This document shows, piece after piece, positions 12,375 through 24,514 of a DNA stretch of 64,000 nt (position 1 is the stretch's first letter; every line of letters begins with the position of its first letter). A program made the position numbers and the translations under genes. A model generated the notes under the pieces. That model did no database searches and was not told where the DNA came from. It worked only from the letters and a program-made list of their open reading frames with translations. Location: contig OX388349.1 in NCBI GenBank assembly GCA_947579665.1, forward strand, positions 24,460,459 through 24,524,458, given 5' to 3'. Source of the stretch: Sympetrum striolatum. Taxonomy: Eukaryota; Arthropoda; Insecta; Odonata; Libellulidae.

Positions 12375-12411
12375 GAAGGCATACGCCATCTATCGGTGGT
12401 CATTTGAACCA
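12375..12411 (+). repeat. CGCCATCTATCGG-type repeat motif
   Basis: A 37-bp segment matching the reverse complement of 16575-16611 at 29 of 37 positions, all eight differences being transitions. The core GCCATCTATCGG is identical in both. Related cores occur at 13138-13153 and about 60048-60060. Confidence 0.5.
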
Positions 12412-12734
12412 AGAGTTAGACGGGGCGCTACTCGAGATGTGCTATTCCAATTCAACAGAATTCTATAGAAACTGATACAAGACTGATTTCTAAAGTGAGG
12501 ATTATATAAATCATTAAATAAATTAAACTTAAGCTAAAAATTGAACATTTGACATTCGTAGAGTCGAACGCATTCGTCGAACGCAAGCCTTTTACTTCCA
12601 GTGACTCATAGCGTGCGTAAAAAATTACAGGCGGCTAGTCTTAAAGGTGGCCTATCTATTATCAACAAAATATAATTTACCAAGAACAGTATTTCTCCAA
12701 AATTATCACTCACGATAGTGTTTACATCTGCCCC

Positions 12735-13000
12735 TACAACACACATTTGGATATACATATGTATTTGTGATGTATTTTAACTGGATGCATACATATGTAT
12801 TTATGAATTGTATTACATTTGCAATACATTTGTATTTATTGAGCATTTATACATATGTATCCATATATGAAAAATACATTATGTATTTTTCATGCATGGA
12901 TACATTTGTAAAAATGATTCAGAAATACACAAAAAATACATATACGTATATTTCTTGTATTTTCGCATTAAGAAATGTTTGTTTAAGTTTTACCGGAAAT
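12735..13000. repeat. Fold-back (palindromic) element rich in ATACATATGTAT
   Basis: A perfect inverted repeat with 12-bp arms (TGAAAAATACAT / ATGTATTTTTCA) is centred on 12880. The arms continue outward with few mismatches for at least about 29 bp each side and more weakly for about 50 bp. The flanks are packed with ATACATATGTAT palindromes (12755, 12790, 12849). There is no coding content; it resembles a fold-back MITE. The left edge CTACAACACACATTTGGATAT resembles the inverted edge of the element at 15361-15582. Confidence 0.6.
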
Positions 13001-13641
13001 TATTACCTAGAACAAATTTGCAAGTTTTCCTAATTTAAATGATCTGTTCACCATGTATTATATATTCTCGGAAGTGGCACACAAATTTAATTTTAAGTGG
13101 AAGTGAGCGTACGGAGCGCACATATTGTAACGCGGTAACGCTATCTGTCGGCACAATCTCGGAACTCATGAATTTTGAATTCATCAAGATCAACGAATTT
13201 CGTTGACTTCGTCGTCAGCCTCATGCAATCTGGAGTTTGGCTTCCCTTCTCCTGTGTTCGGGCGTTTTCATAAATCGTGATCCAGTGGTTTCCTGTTCCT
13301 GATTTATCAAGGTAATGTGTGATTTCTTTTATTCAATGTGATATGAGATGATTTTCTCAGATATGATCGATCACCTGTTGATCGTTTTCATAAGTTTCCT
13401 TTAATGTTTTAACTGCTAAATAAAATGTGACTATAGTTAGTTAGACTATATATAAAATCATTGATGTATCATATATATATTGATATTGTTTTTTTAAATT
13501 TCTTTGCAATTTGCACTTTAGTGTGAACTTTATTGACCACTGCATATGCTCGCTTTGCATCATCGCGTTCATACGTCCTTACTATTATTGCTTTTGTGCT
13601 TTCCTTCAAACGATATTTCCGTTCATTTTATTATATTTGAT

Positions 13642-13932
13642 TATACTAGATGAACCGGTGAACTTCGTACCACCTAAAATAAAAACAATCGCCTTCGTTG
13701 TCAAGGGGGATATGGGTTGTTTACAACTTCGAAATTTTGATAAAATATTCACGCATTTTATCAAAATTCTCGAAATTTCGATTCGTAAACGATATTTCAC
13801 GACCAAAATAAGAATATTTATTCTATTCTCCTTCTTTTGGTGCTTGATTCGACTTTGTGCAATTATTATTTCTAATTTAAATTTTAAAACGAAATAAAGC
13901 CTGCTGCGACGAAAATGAACTGTACGTGCATC
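13642..13932 (+). repeat. Diverged dispersed repeat, copy B
   Basis: The best-preserved of the two isolated copies of the 11.4-kb/51.4-kb family. It shares CAAAATTCTCG, ACGATATTTCACGACCAAAATAA and the CTTTTGGTGCTTGATTCGACTT block with the copy at 51.5 kb, and AAATAAAGCCTGCTGCGA with the copy at 11.6 kb. A 128-residue ORF crossing it is Phe/Ile-rich and has no recognisable domain, so I do not call a gene. Confidence 0.5.
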
Positions 13933-14905
13933 CAGAGTTTATCTATCGACATTTGTTGAGTTGACTGTAATCAAATCGGAGTAGCCTTGTTATTAAAACC
14001 TTAATTATCAAGCCTTGCTAGTTACCTTCAAAATTTAATTATTTTATTCTCAACAATCTTACATAAATGTTTGTTTTTCTACTAGCTAAATGACCAATGT
14101 ATTTGTTCTAATTACCTCTGTTCTCAGAAAAATGTACCTTTTATAAGTATCTTAAACCTTAGTTCAATTAAGTCTTTACGTACTTATTGAAGTAGTGCAT
14201 TTTATGAACGATAACGTGTGTACATCGAAGTCATTAATGATGATTTATTTTTTTCATGCTCCTTCTGCTTTCTCGAATCTTCAGCTGGTCCCAATGTAAG
14301 TACCTAATTTAAACATTTGTGTAGTTATAATCATGGTGGATTGCCAGGTTGCATAGCAGCTCTGCTTCTAATAGTTAAATTTATGTGTCTGTACGCTCTG
14401 CATATAGAGATTTACGACTAAATATCACTCTATTTTTATAGATAGCTTTGATCAGTAATGAGCTCCCAAAAGTGAAAAATTATTTTATTACCTTAAGGCT
14501 TATTATAGGCCTGACTCATTTGGAGAAGTTTCCATTATATACCTTTAAGTTCATTAGAGGTATAACATTAATTCAAATTGTCATATTGACTGTGTGAAGA
14601 CTTCATCATAGTTCACATGACCTTACTGCTTTGAATACATTTCCATATACTCAATATAAGCATTTAATTCACTTAGTGATATATGGATCACAAAATTATA
14701 TCTCATTAAGAGAGCAAATCTTAAAAAGGGCCTAATATTTTTGTGTAGATGTTTTTTTAACTTGTGCTTCTCCTTTTCAAGGATATTTTGGACGATGCAG
14801 ACTCTTGATCTGTTTCCTGGATTGAAGTGTGACTTATTTCCAATGCTGGATATTAGCCAGCAGCTGTGTCGGGATAGTGCAGCCATTGTTCTATGAGAGA
14901 TTTGT
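13933..14905. other. AT-rich DNA, nothing recognised
   Basis: No supportable gene. An 87-residue minus-strand ORF at 14623-14886 has no recognisable domain. Confidence 0.4.
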
Positions 14906-14910
14906 CCTGT

Positions 14911-15115
14911 AATCTGGCCCTAGGATGTCTACCTACAATGCACAGTTGTAGTTTGTTTGTATTATATTTTTTTATTATCTTTGTTTGAATCTTGATCTTG
15001 TGGCTTAAACTGAGTGTAACTGGCCCTGGGATGCCTACCTACAATGTACAGTTGTATTTTGTTTGTATTTAATTTTTTATTATCTTGGTATGAATAAATT
15101 TTATGTTATCCAAAT
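14911..15115. repeat. Two-copy tandem duplication, about 107-bp unit
   Basis: CTGGCCCTAGGATGTCTACC (from 14913) recurs as CTGGCCCTGGGATGCCTACC (from 15020), each followed by TACAATG.ACAGTTGTA, TTTGTTTGTAT and a TTTTTTATTATCTT tract. The second copy runs into GAATAAATTTTATG. Such a duplicated block beside an AATAAA can be a retrotransposon 3' tail, but no coding part adjoins it. Confidence 0.6.
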
Positions 15116-15360
15116 GTGCTGGTTTCAATTTCTTACATACCCCATGACCCTCATTTTTTCATATTGACTGGTTTTTCATGTATTAATTTTAATATTTTAA
15201 TATTAATGTTGACTATGGGAAAATAATAAAATTGTTAATATGCCTATTTTAGTAGTGTATGAAAATGGAAAATTTAATTTAATAATTTAATTATGCAATT
15301 TATATATATATATATTGTAATTTAAAGTTTCTGTATGTAGGCCTGAATATCATTTTGTAA

Positions 15361-15582
15361 ATTTGACGTACACATACAAATGTATTATTCGCGTAAGGCT
15401 ACTCAATTTTACAATTCGTAATACGCGCGTATACATACATCTGATGGAACTTTTGAGCCACTTTTCCGTCAAATATACGTACGAATTTCGCGCGTATTCC
15501 AACTTATACATATGTATCTCGTGACGTATTTCCTGCGTATTCTTTATTTAATACAGATGTATTACATATCCTGTGTTGTCTG
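15361..15582. repeat. Small non-coding element with CGCGCGTAT / ATACATATGTAT motifs
   Basis: It contains GTACACATACAAATGTATTA, ATACGCGCGTATAC, ATACGTACGAA, CGCGCGTATT and ATACATATGTAT, a density of short palindromes not seen in adjacent DNA. The right edge read backwards (CCAGACAACACAGGATATG) resembles the left edge of the fold-back element at 12.7 kb. I infer a MITE-like repeat; its ends are uncertain. Confidence 0.4.
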
Positions 15583-16345
15583 GGTGTGGTCTTCAACCTT
15601 TTTTACCGCTCACTTGTGCACAGTGTAATTTCTCTACTGCTCACCGATGCTTCAGAGACTTGACCAGCGCTTACTGAAATATTTTCGGGAAAAGGATGTC
15701 GAAGAATAATATAGTTTATTGGTGCAATACATTTACATCATGCAGCGGAACAGGGTTATGTAAATTGGTTTCTTTGACGCGTACAGTATTAAATACAATG
15801 CAAATAAATATAATAGATTAAATGCAAAAGTAAGTATCAAATATGAAGGGCTAAAAATTCTTGAATTTTTCATATTGGTAAGTTTATTCCATAAATGCAT
15901 ATATATTTTATGACACTTAAAAAAATTTCAGCCAAATGTTGCCCATACTACTTCAACATCTTACACCTTCCCCTATTCCTGGGGTAAAGTCATTTCAAGA
16001 GCTTATACCGACACTTCCTCCGACTGTACTCTTTTAAAAAAGATTACTATAAGCCTCCCAGGAGCTAGTAGCAAGTGGAAGTCAAGGAAGTCTTCAGTGT
16101 CTGCAGAAGAGAATATTTCATCAAATGGGAAGTTATTTTTTACTGTGGATATCAGTCATTGAAGGTAAGTGAAAAGAGCACACGTTAGCTCGCCTTCCAT
16201 AAGACAGGTAATATATTTTAGGCATCAAAACCAAGCATCGAAGAGCTGCTAATTACATAAACGTGAGTGTAAAAAAATCTATGAACCTGAGTTCCTACTG
16301 GCTACTGCGAATGGTACCCCTTGGCACGACTTTGCAAGGCTCCGT

Positions 16346-16478
16346 AAAAGTTGCGCGTAAAAGAAGAGCCACTAAAAGTTGCGTCTACAAAAAGAGACAC
16401 TCGAAAGTATCGCCCATAAGAAACGCTACTCGAAAGTTGCTCCTACAAGAAGCGTCACTCGAAAGTTGCCCCGTCTGG
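16346..16478. repeat. 29-bp minisatellite, about 4.5 units
   Basis: Successive units start at 16346, 16374, 16404, 16433 and 16462 with AAAGTTGC or a near match, continue with a CCTACAAGAAG-like block and end .CACTCG. Unit length is 28-30 bp, so it is not frame-preserving. A 72-residue ORF runs across but is best explained by the repeat. Confidence 0.75.
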
Positions 16479-16574
16479 TAATTCCGCTTTGTTTGCTATG
16501 CTTTGCCGAAGTTGCGACCACCTAATCGCCGACACTCAAATGAGTGGCATTACCTAATGATGCGACAATACCCG

Positions 16575-16611
16575 TAGTTCAAGTGGTTGCCGATAGATGG
16601 CACATGCCTTC
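16575..16611 (-). repeat. CGCCATCTATCGG-type repeat motif, inverted copy
   Basis: The minus-strand partner of 12375-12411 (29 of 37 identical, differences all transitions). It lies about 100 bp downstream of the 29-bp minisatellite. Confidence 0.5.
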
Positions 16612-19180
16612 ACTTTTTCATACTATAAAAGAAAGCAGTGAGGATTTTTTATTTTTTTTATCGTCTCGCAGAGAAAATGAAAATCTCCTTACGTAGTTGA
16701 CATTGTGACGTTTCATTTGACGGGAAACTACGCAGAGATTTGCGCGTTAAGGATGTTTTACTGACCCTGAACACAATTTTTTGGTCATGACTTCTTTTAA
16801 TCTTGGATTGATTGTTCAGCACATAAAATTTACTTCAAAATCACGTATTAATTTAAATGATAATGCACCTCAATCAATCCTCAAAGTGTTATCAATCAAA
16901 GAAAAGCTTATAATTGGCAATTCCAGATAAATTTCTGAAGAAATTAGTATTTAAATTGATCGTTTGACTACTCGAGTGATGTCATATTAGTGACCTTATT
17001 GTCCATTATAATGTCCACTCATTGACACTGAATTATCTTAGACACACAAAAGATGTTTGTTAAAACTACATGAAGTTTTCGTGCTCTTCTACAAAGCAGA
17101 GCAGTTAATATTTTTGGAAATAGTCATGCCTGATAAAGATGGCAGATATCCTATCATTTTTTTCCAAGTAATTATTGTGAAAATAAATGAAAATTCACAA
17201 TCCAAGTGAGATTTTCTTACTACAAAAAGGTTCAAGGATGATATAAATGAAGCTGAGTGAATTTACATGTATAAAATAGCTCTGAAATTGAATCCCCTAA
17301 AAATAAGATATAAGCGTCTTTGCAAGTGAAGACATGCCTTGAATTCCAGTTGACATATTCATTTCTTTAATTGAGAATTTCCTCGAGAGTATAAATAAGT
17401 GAAGCCTATCTTAGTACCAGATATACTGATACTTTAAATCTGATATCCGAGGATACAAATCTCTCCTTGGGTAGAACATAACATATTATACGAAATACAC
17501 GATGCGTAAGACATTTTCTTGAAACATTTTGGTTCCTTCTTGTTGATTTCAAGTGCCATTATCAAATAAATTTCCAGAATAAGACGCGCATGCCCTCTCA
17601 TAATGTTTGCGGCCCCAAATAAGTTATTTCCATATTATAATCTTTATTAAACATTATATAATCTTGCAATATTAAAATATTTCCTTTACTTCCATAGCAA
17701 AGATTAATGCTAACATTTAACAACAAATAGTGAGGCATTAACTTTTTATCCAACAAATGAATTTTTGCTGGAATCTTGTAATAGAAAATGTGACTTCTAA
17801 GAATACTGAAGAATAAAGGAAACTAAGAAGTGGATATACCATCCCTAAAGCGGTGAAGAATTTATAATTGAATCATATCTAACATTTTTACGACTTGCTT
17901 CAGGATTTAAATTGTCACTCTCCATTATCTGATTGAAAATTATCGCGATAATATAATTTGCTTTTTTTATATATTCATTTCACTCTTGAATGGATAATTA
18001 CCTACTTATTGATAGGAGAAGTATGTAAGTTATTATGTTTACTGTCGTGTTTCTTCTCATCTTTTATTTTAAATACGGAGAAAATAGCTGAAATACCACA
18101 TAGTGGTAACAGTTCCAAGAAATACAAAAAGACAACAACATAAGTTCTCATCTTTTAGTTATTAATATCGGTAGGTTTGCGCAGGATTTTTACACTCCTA
18201 CCTCGTGAGTGTTTTCCTGAAGTGGATATTGACTCCCTAAGAATCGATTAGGCTTTTTATTTGTTTATTTATTTTTTCACAATTCTTCTCATTTTTCTCA
18301 TACTATCTCTTTCAATTAATTAATATGCAATATGTGACTATTTGTTGGATGGAAGAGGAGATTTTAAGTCTCAATGTTGTCCGAATAAAGGCGTATTATT
18401 ATAATCATTCAAGAGAGAATTATACCTTAAAATTCATTCCTGACTTAAATACATTCCTCTCAGAATGGGAGTATGAGAGGGTCAAATATACTGGAACACC
18501 TTTTCATAAAAAATCTGATGAATAACTCTGAATATGTCTTTGGTAAATGAGGTTACCTATTCCCTACCTAGGCTCGTGGCCTAACCACCACGAACACATG
18601 CTGCTCAAGATACACTGCGAAGCGAAGCGAAATTGGTCGTATTGAGACTAGCGCGTGTACTTCCTAGCAATAATGCGAGGACGTATTCGAAGGGGAAGGG
18701 CAAGGCCAAGTTCAGTCGTTCTGTAGCTCTTTGACGCTCCTTGCAGGTTCATCACCACTCCATTCACCTTCATTAGAATCCCCGAAGCCTAACTTGCCGT
18801 ACGTTCATGAATACATTCTCACTACCCTAAATCATTATATTAGAACATTTCTCATCTTTAGATTGCAGGTATGGATGAGAGAAGACAATTCGACGTTGGT
18901 ATACTTTTGTGGGAAATATCAAGAAGAAAAACTGTTTTGATCAGGACAGCATGCGGTTCTTAAGTCAACCAAAAAGGAAGAACGGAGTGGGTAAGTTTAG
19001 AATAGGTATCCAACCAATTCTCAGCAATAATCCTACGGAATGGGAGTCTAAAAAACACTCACCCCATCTCTTCTCATTGTTCTTCTTTACTAATCGGATA
19101 TTTCGCAACCCTTATGAAGAGAAAACAGCGTAAGTCTTGCATCAGGCCTTTTGTAATCTATTTGTACCTTCCCTAAGCTC
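16612..19180. other. Mostly AT-rich DNA; CpG-rich patch at 18.6-18.75 kb
   Basis: No gene could be supported. Around 18600-18750 the sequence becomes GC-richer and contains TTCAGTCGTTCTG, compatible with an arthropod TCAGT initiator, but no downstream ORF or splice structure confirms a promoter. Confidence 0.35.
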
Positions 19181-19640
19181 GAATGTCAGCAGATAGGCAA
19201 GGGATAATTTTAATTTTGCCTACGGCTGCTAGAATCACCTTCTCTCTACGATATATAAGCCATTTAAACTCGGCCGAAAGAGCTGAGTGTGTCGGGCAAT
19301 CTTCGACCCCGCTGTTCGAGTCGGTGTCGGCGATGGAAGGGACCCTCAGTGTGCTCTGTCCGTGCATTCCAGCGGCCGTGCATTTCTTTGGGGTTTCCAA
19401 TTAAAAGCGGTGGAGTGGGAAGCAGTCGGTCTGGCTCGTGAATATTTTGGATTATGTCCAGTGGAGAGTAAGCATTGAATTGGCCAAAGTGACCAATTAA
19501 GTGATTGAAGGCATACTTCTGAGGCCGCTTCCCAATTTGATCACGGAGAACTGTGAGTAAAAATCTGCCCTTATGCCAGCCCAGGTCTTGGGTGGGTTTC
19601 ACCAAGGCTAGACCTCTCCTATTTAGCATGGTGCCTTCGC
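19181..19640. other. GC/CpG-rich island, unidentified
   Basis: About 450 bp clearly richer in G+C than its surroundings, with open frames on both strands (121 residues on minus at 19264-19629, 73 and 63 residues on plus). None shows a domain I recognise, and opposing open frames in a GC-rich patch are expected by chance. It could be an unknown repeat, a regulatory island or an unannotated exon. Confidence 0.35.
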
Positions 19641-22470
19641 TCCCTTAAGAATTCCTCCGAGTCGGTATTATGTCATTACATAATTAATTTTTCAGAATTA
19701 GGTGAATCAGGCCTTTCTAGTGTCTCCCATATTATTTCCTGTCACGAGTTGATTAGTTCAAAGGCGAGAAAATGTTTTCACATTCACGAGATGTTACATA
19801 GCAACACGAAAAACTTTATTAATTCTATAGCAGTAGAAATCGTGCGGCTTTATAATAGGGACCTGTGATGGAGCACAAAAGCAACTCCTCCAACTAGATT
19901 TCATTGTGAATTCATTTGAAATGTGAAATACTTTAATGGAAGTTACGAGTAGCGAATAATGAATTTAAGAATCTTTTAATGCCAATTTTCAGCTTTCAAT
20001 TTCTTTATATAAGCTCAAGCATAAGAGATAAGAAATTATTTGAAGTGAAAGTAGTTTAACCGGAGTAAGAAATATTTTTCTGACAATCCAGTACCCCATT
20101 TATTAGTAGGAAAAAAGTCATGGAATATTGAGGTAACTAATTGTGTTTAAGCAATAATAACTTCGTTAAGACCCTCAGGTTTGCAAGAGAATGTAGGTTT
20201 CCACCAACGTGTCATCCTCGCTTCCGCAATTCAGGTTATTTTGCTCGTCTCCTTAACTTAATGTCTCAATTTCGAAGCTATTCCATTATCTCCCTTCATT
20301 ACGTTAACATCATTAGCTTAATTCAAAAGCCCATGGGATAAACGAGCTAAATCTTTACATATTAATTAGATCCAAGGTGATTAACTACATAAAATATGAA
20401 CTGTAATTATTCGAATCGAGAAGATTTCATTTCCATTTGATCTCGTCGTGTGATTTTTTTATTCTTCTCCACGCAAATGGCCCGATTTAGACCCTTGCGA
20501 TTCTGTGAATAAAATTTTAAGAGCTCATTCTGGATTTTATCGAAGCAATGACATTTTCTGGAAACGGAACCATACAGAATTTCCGGAAATTTGTTCTTAT
20601 TCACAATTTAGTTCCAAATTTCTAATTTTAAGAGTGAATTGCAGCTTCGATTTCTCTTGAAATGCTGCTTTTATTCTCATAACTGACCGTATCATAGAAC
20701 ATTAGGCTTGATTCGATGAGTGTGAATTACATCACTGATTCTGATGACAAGGTCCGAGAGTAGACAAATATTAATCAATTAGCTCCTTATATATTTTTCT
20801 GCTTACCCAAGCATATGAGCAAGATCACTCAATTAAGTCGAATTCATTCTTGTATATTTTAATAACACCATGAACATTTGGGAGATGGTAGCATTATAGA
20901 ATTAATCATTCTTAAGAAAACAACCCATGGATTAGTTGTTCAGTAGAACTGCCATCCAATAATTCCTTGTTGAATTAATAAAGTTTGTAATGAATTTCCA
21001 CAAGAAATCACTTGAGAAGTTTCATTTTATTCGTTTTCAATTAAAATCATCGAGACAAATGTAAACATGAATGGCGTACATGACTTTTTACTCGTTTAAA
21101 ATTTTATTTATCCAGTAAGTAAACAAAACTGTGAGTCACTGAGCATTAACGCATACCTCATTTTTCAGTAAAATTCTGCATTAGTCCTTTAGAATTCTGA
21201 TTTATCTTGTCAAACTTGCTTTTCATTTTCAGCATCGATGCATCTTCATTTTCTGAGGCAATCTGCTCATCGAATGAGAATTACCTTTTAGTTTTGTGCT
21301 TGCAGTGGCGATTCAGGCATTAGTTCAATATCATGCGGATTTTCAACTGTTGTTGACGAGGATGAATTTGAAGCAATCTAAGACAGTCTGATTCAGCAAC
21401 GTCGATGAAAGGAGAGACTCAAACGAAGCTGTTTGAGTAGTCCTTCTTAAGCTACACTAGCACGTTTTTTCATAATCACAATTCATACTTAGATTTTGCT
21501 TTTGTTGGCGCGTGGAGAGAGGAATGTGATTCCATGTATGGCACTCGTGAATGGTTGAATTAAAATTGTTTACCTCAAATATCTACCTTATATTCGTAAA
21601 TGATGTTTATTCTTAATGTCATTGTTAATGTCGTGGGTAGATTTATTAAATTTTTTCATCGCTATGTTGTTCTTAGCACAATAGTTATCTTTAACCCACT
21701 GTGTAGAACACCTATATAATGTAAAATCTTAAATACCTTCCCAGGAATTAAAATTCAAATAATCTTGCAATATGAATATCTATTTAATCTTAATCTATTT
21801 ACCTGTTTATGCATTCGTATAAATCTACTTATAGATATCTAGAAAAAATTTAAGGAAGAATCAAGACAGAGGTGAAGATGGATTGCAGAGGTTAAATGAG
21901 TATACAGGAAACCAACAGATAAAGGAAACAGGAGAAAATGAATCCCTATTTTCGTGATCAGCCTAACTGGGCATTAGATAACCTTGTAATACAGTGATTT
22001 CAATTGCCTAAATTTACAACTCAGCATTATATAATACAGTTATGATGCTTTTGTTTTCTATAATGTGATAATATTCGACGAAAACACAATAGCTATTATT
22101 GACAACAACAGTTAAAGTGATAATAGATAATCATTATAATCTACATGAGGTTTTTATAGCTTATCGGCTATGAAAATAAATAATTATCGTTCTATAAGCA
22201 TTATGGTATTTCAAGTGATATAATGTTTACTGAATGTGGTTGCCAGGGTACGTAAACTTGAACTTGTTTCACTTCACAGACTTGGCTTTCAACCTAATGA
22301 ATTCAGCTCATTGTTTATTGGCAGCTTTTTGCAATGTCGTCCATCCACCTACATGCTCGTATCTCATATTACAACGAAGAAAATTTTTAATTCCGAATGA
22401 TTAATGTCGTGCGTTGCCAATTTCTTCTCTGCGATCACATTAAAATTTCCTGCCTCGTTGAGTTGACACG
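19641..22470. other. AT-rich non-coding DNA
   Basis: No ORF with recognisable content, no repeat pair and no RNA gene was seen. Confidence 0.45.
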
Positions 22471-22479
22471 CTACTGAAT

Positions 22480-23080
22480 CTAGTGCATTTGATGAATGCA
22501 TTGCAAATTCAGATGGCACTTGAAGAGCGATTCCACTCTAAGAATACACCTGCAGATATACGGTAAATAATCGCCACGAATCAAACAGAGGAAGTGACCA
22601 ATGAGCTTGTCATCAAGTTTGGCACCAGAGAGCCCAGGATGCTCCTTGGAAGCGATTAAATCTCTTCCATTTCCCTGAGCCATCCATCGTCGCTGGCCCT
22701 GCACATCAAATTCCATCGTACCCACATCTTCCCTTCGATATTTGCCCACGTTTTGGCACCGATCGTGTTCTTTCCGTGATTCTCTTGCATAATCTCGTTT
22801 CGCGTGTTGTCGTCTTCTTTTATGGCTCCATTCAGTGTTTCATCTTTCTCCTGCCCACTACTGATCTCGTACCATTCGCCACCGACGCAACATTCCAAAT
22901 GAAGTCTTTATTTCCTCTTCCAGTTTGTTTGGCGGTCTGTTTACATTCCGAACGCGTGCACCGTACGCTGTAGGATGGCGTTATCGGATGTTTTATTTTA
23001 AACTGCTGCCTCACTTTAATGGCGGTACAATCGGTTTCACCCCTGTTATTGCTTGCGCTCATAATCTGTGGTCAAAGTAA
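22480..23080. other. Moderately GC-rich island, unidentified
   Basis: The composition shifts for about 600 bp, with overlapping short ORFs on both strands (89, 80 and 76 residues minus; 65 and 80 plus) and no recognised domain. It is reported as a compositional feature only. Confidence 0.3.
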
Positions 23081-23949
23081 CCTCTTGCGATTGTTTTCGA
23101 TTTCTGTAGATATATGTCTACAGATTGATAATTTACTCAATGATACAGTGTTCGTGGTGGCTTCAAAAATTCCATTGAATATAATTACGGATGGAACTCT
23201 TTTCATGAGTAGGAGTTTAGTTTCTTCTTTACACTTACATTGTCCTTATTTCAATAAGTAAAGTACAATTTTCTCATTTCATGAAGTACGTTAAATTCTA
23301 TGACTTCCGACAGACTCAAGAGCCTGTGCTAGATTACAGAGAAAGGAGTCTGGTTATACTCTAAACATGTTAAACTTCGACCTTTCTCTTAATTGGTGAA
23401 GTCATTTTGGTGAAGACTTTCATGGTCATTGGCGTTGTGGTCATATTGGTATCCCGTTTATAGGTATAATGGCCAAAGTGAGACACGCAGAAATACAAAA
23501 ATTGAGAGAAAATTTAATATAAAAGAAAGAATTTAATTTTAATATATTACTATGAGAAAGTATTTTAAGATGGTAGTATCTATTTAAATAACATAAAATA
23601 TAGCGTGGAAAAGAAAAACATTTCAAATTTTGAATATCAGACGGCGATTTTAATGAAAATTTACTCTTTACTTAAGCTCTAGCTCTGGAAAATTTCTGAG
23701 GTGATGAATATATATAGTATAGTTTGATTTGAAAATTCAAAAAGATCTTCATAAATTCTACGTCAACTGGAAATATATTTATATCAACATTGTACCATGT
23801 CCTACAAAACCTAATAGTTTGTTGTAGCGATGGTAACCATGTAGCTCTATTCAAAATCCAAATTTATTCATTCTAACATCAACAGTCTACGTATGAATAA
23901 ATGTCGTAATGTGGATAATTATGAACTGACCTTAATATAACGCCATCAT

Positions 23950-24514
23950 TAGGTGCTGGATGATTGGAAGCAAATTCTTGGACTGCCGGACGTTCTTACG
24001 AAGCGGAAGGGAGCACTAATCCAAACAAATCGCGACTCACTAGATGAATTCCGGAGATCTCTGTCAACAGCGACCGTAATGACGGAAAAAACGCTGTCCT
24101 CCTGCTGCTAGTACACTCTATACGGGGAAAGCGTGATGTCACGCGCGGCTGAACCACGCGACTCCACTCGAGTCCTTCCGGTCTGCTCGAAACAGCTCGG
24201 TCAACATGTCACCTCTGCCGCCTTCTCTCTGTGAGGAATTCATTCAGTGCCGATGACTTCTTGAGTACACGGCGAGCGGTAATCACAGGTTATCTATCAG
24301 ACTGAATGCGCGTAAAGAATCAAACATGACCAAAAAATATTGGACGCCGCCCATCCTTGCTTTTACGGAGTGTAGGTGTTTGGCAGCGTTTTGTGTTTTT
24401 CACGCGTTTTATTTCTCGGCACCCGATGGGAATCGTATTTGGCCGACGAAGATGTTCTTGGAGTGGATTATCTTCGTAGGCAAACGTATAATGCTGCACA
24501 TTTTGCATCTTATT
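23950..24514 (+). promoter_or_regulatory. CpG-rich candidate promoter and first exon
   Basis: CpG-rich DNA from 23950 leads to CATTCAGTGCCG near 24240, which fits the arthropod TCAGT initiator. An ATG at 24326 opens 63 codons (MTKKYWTPPILAF...) that end exactly at a consensus donor, ATT|GTAAGT (exon end 24514, phase 0). The peptide is hydrophobic with no domain I recognise. Promoter-like composition, initiator, ATG and donor in this order are suggestive, but each is individually weak, and no downstream exon was found. Confidence 0.3.

Noticed and set aside
15588..15690. Possible hAT end (GTGGTCTTCAACCTTTTTTA)
   Set aside because: Resembles hAT termini, but no inverted partner or 8-bp duplication could be found.
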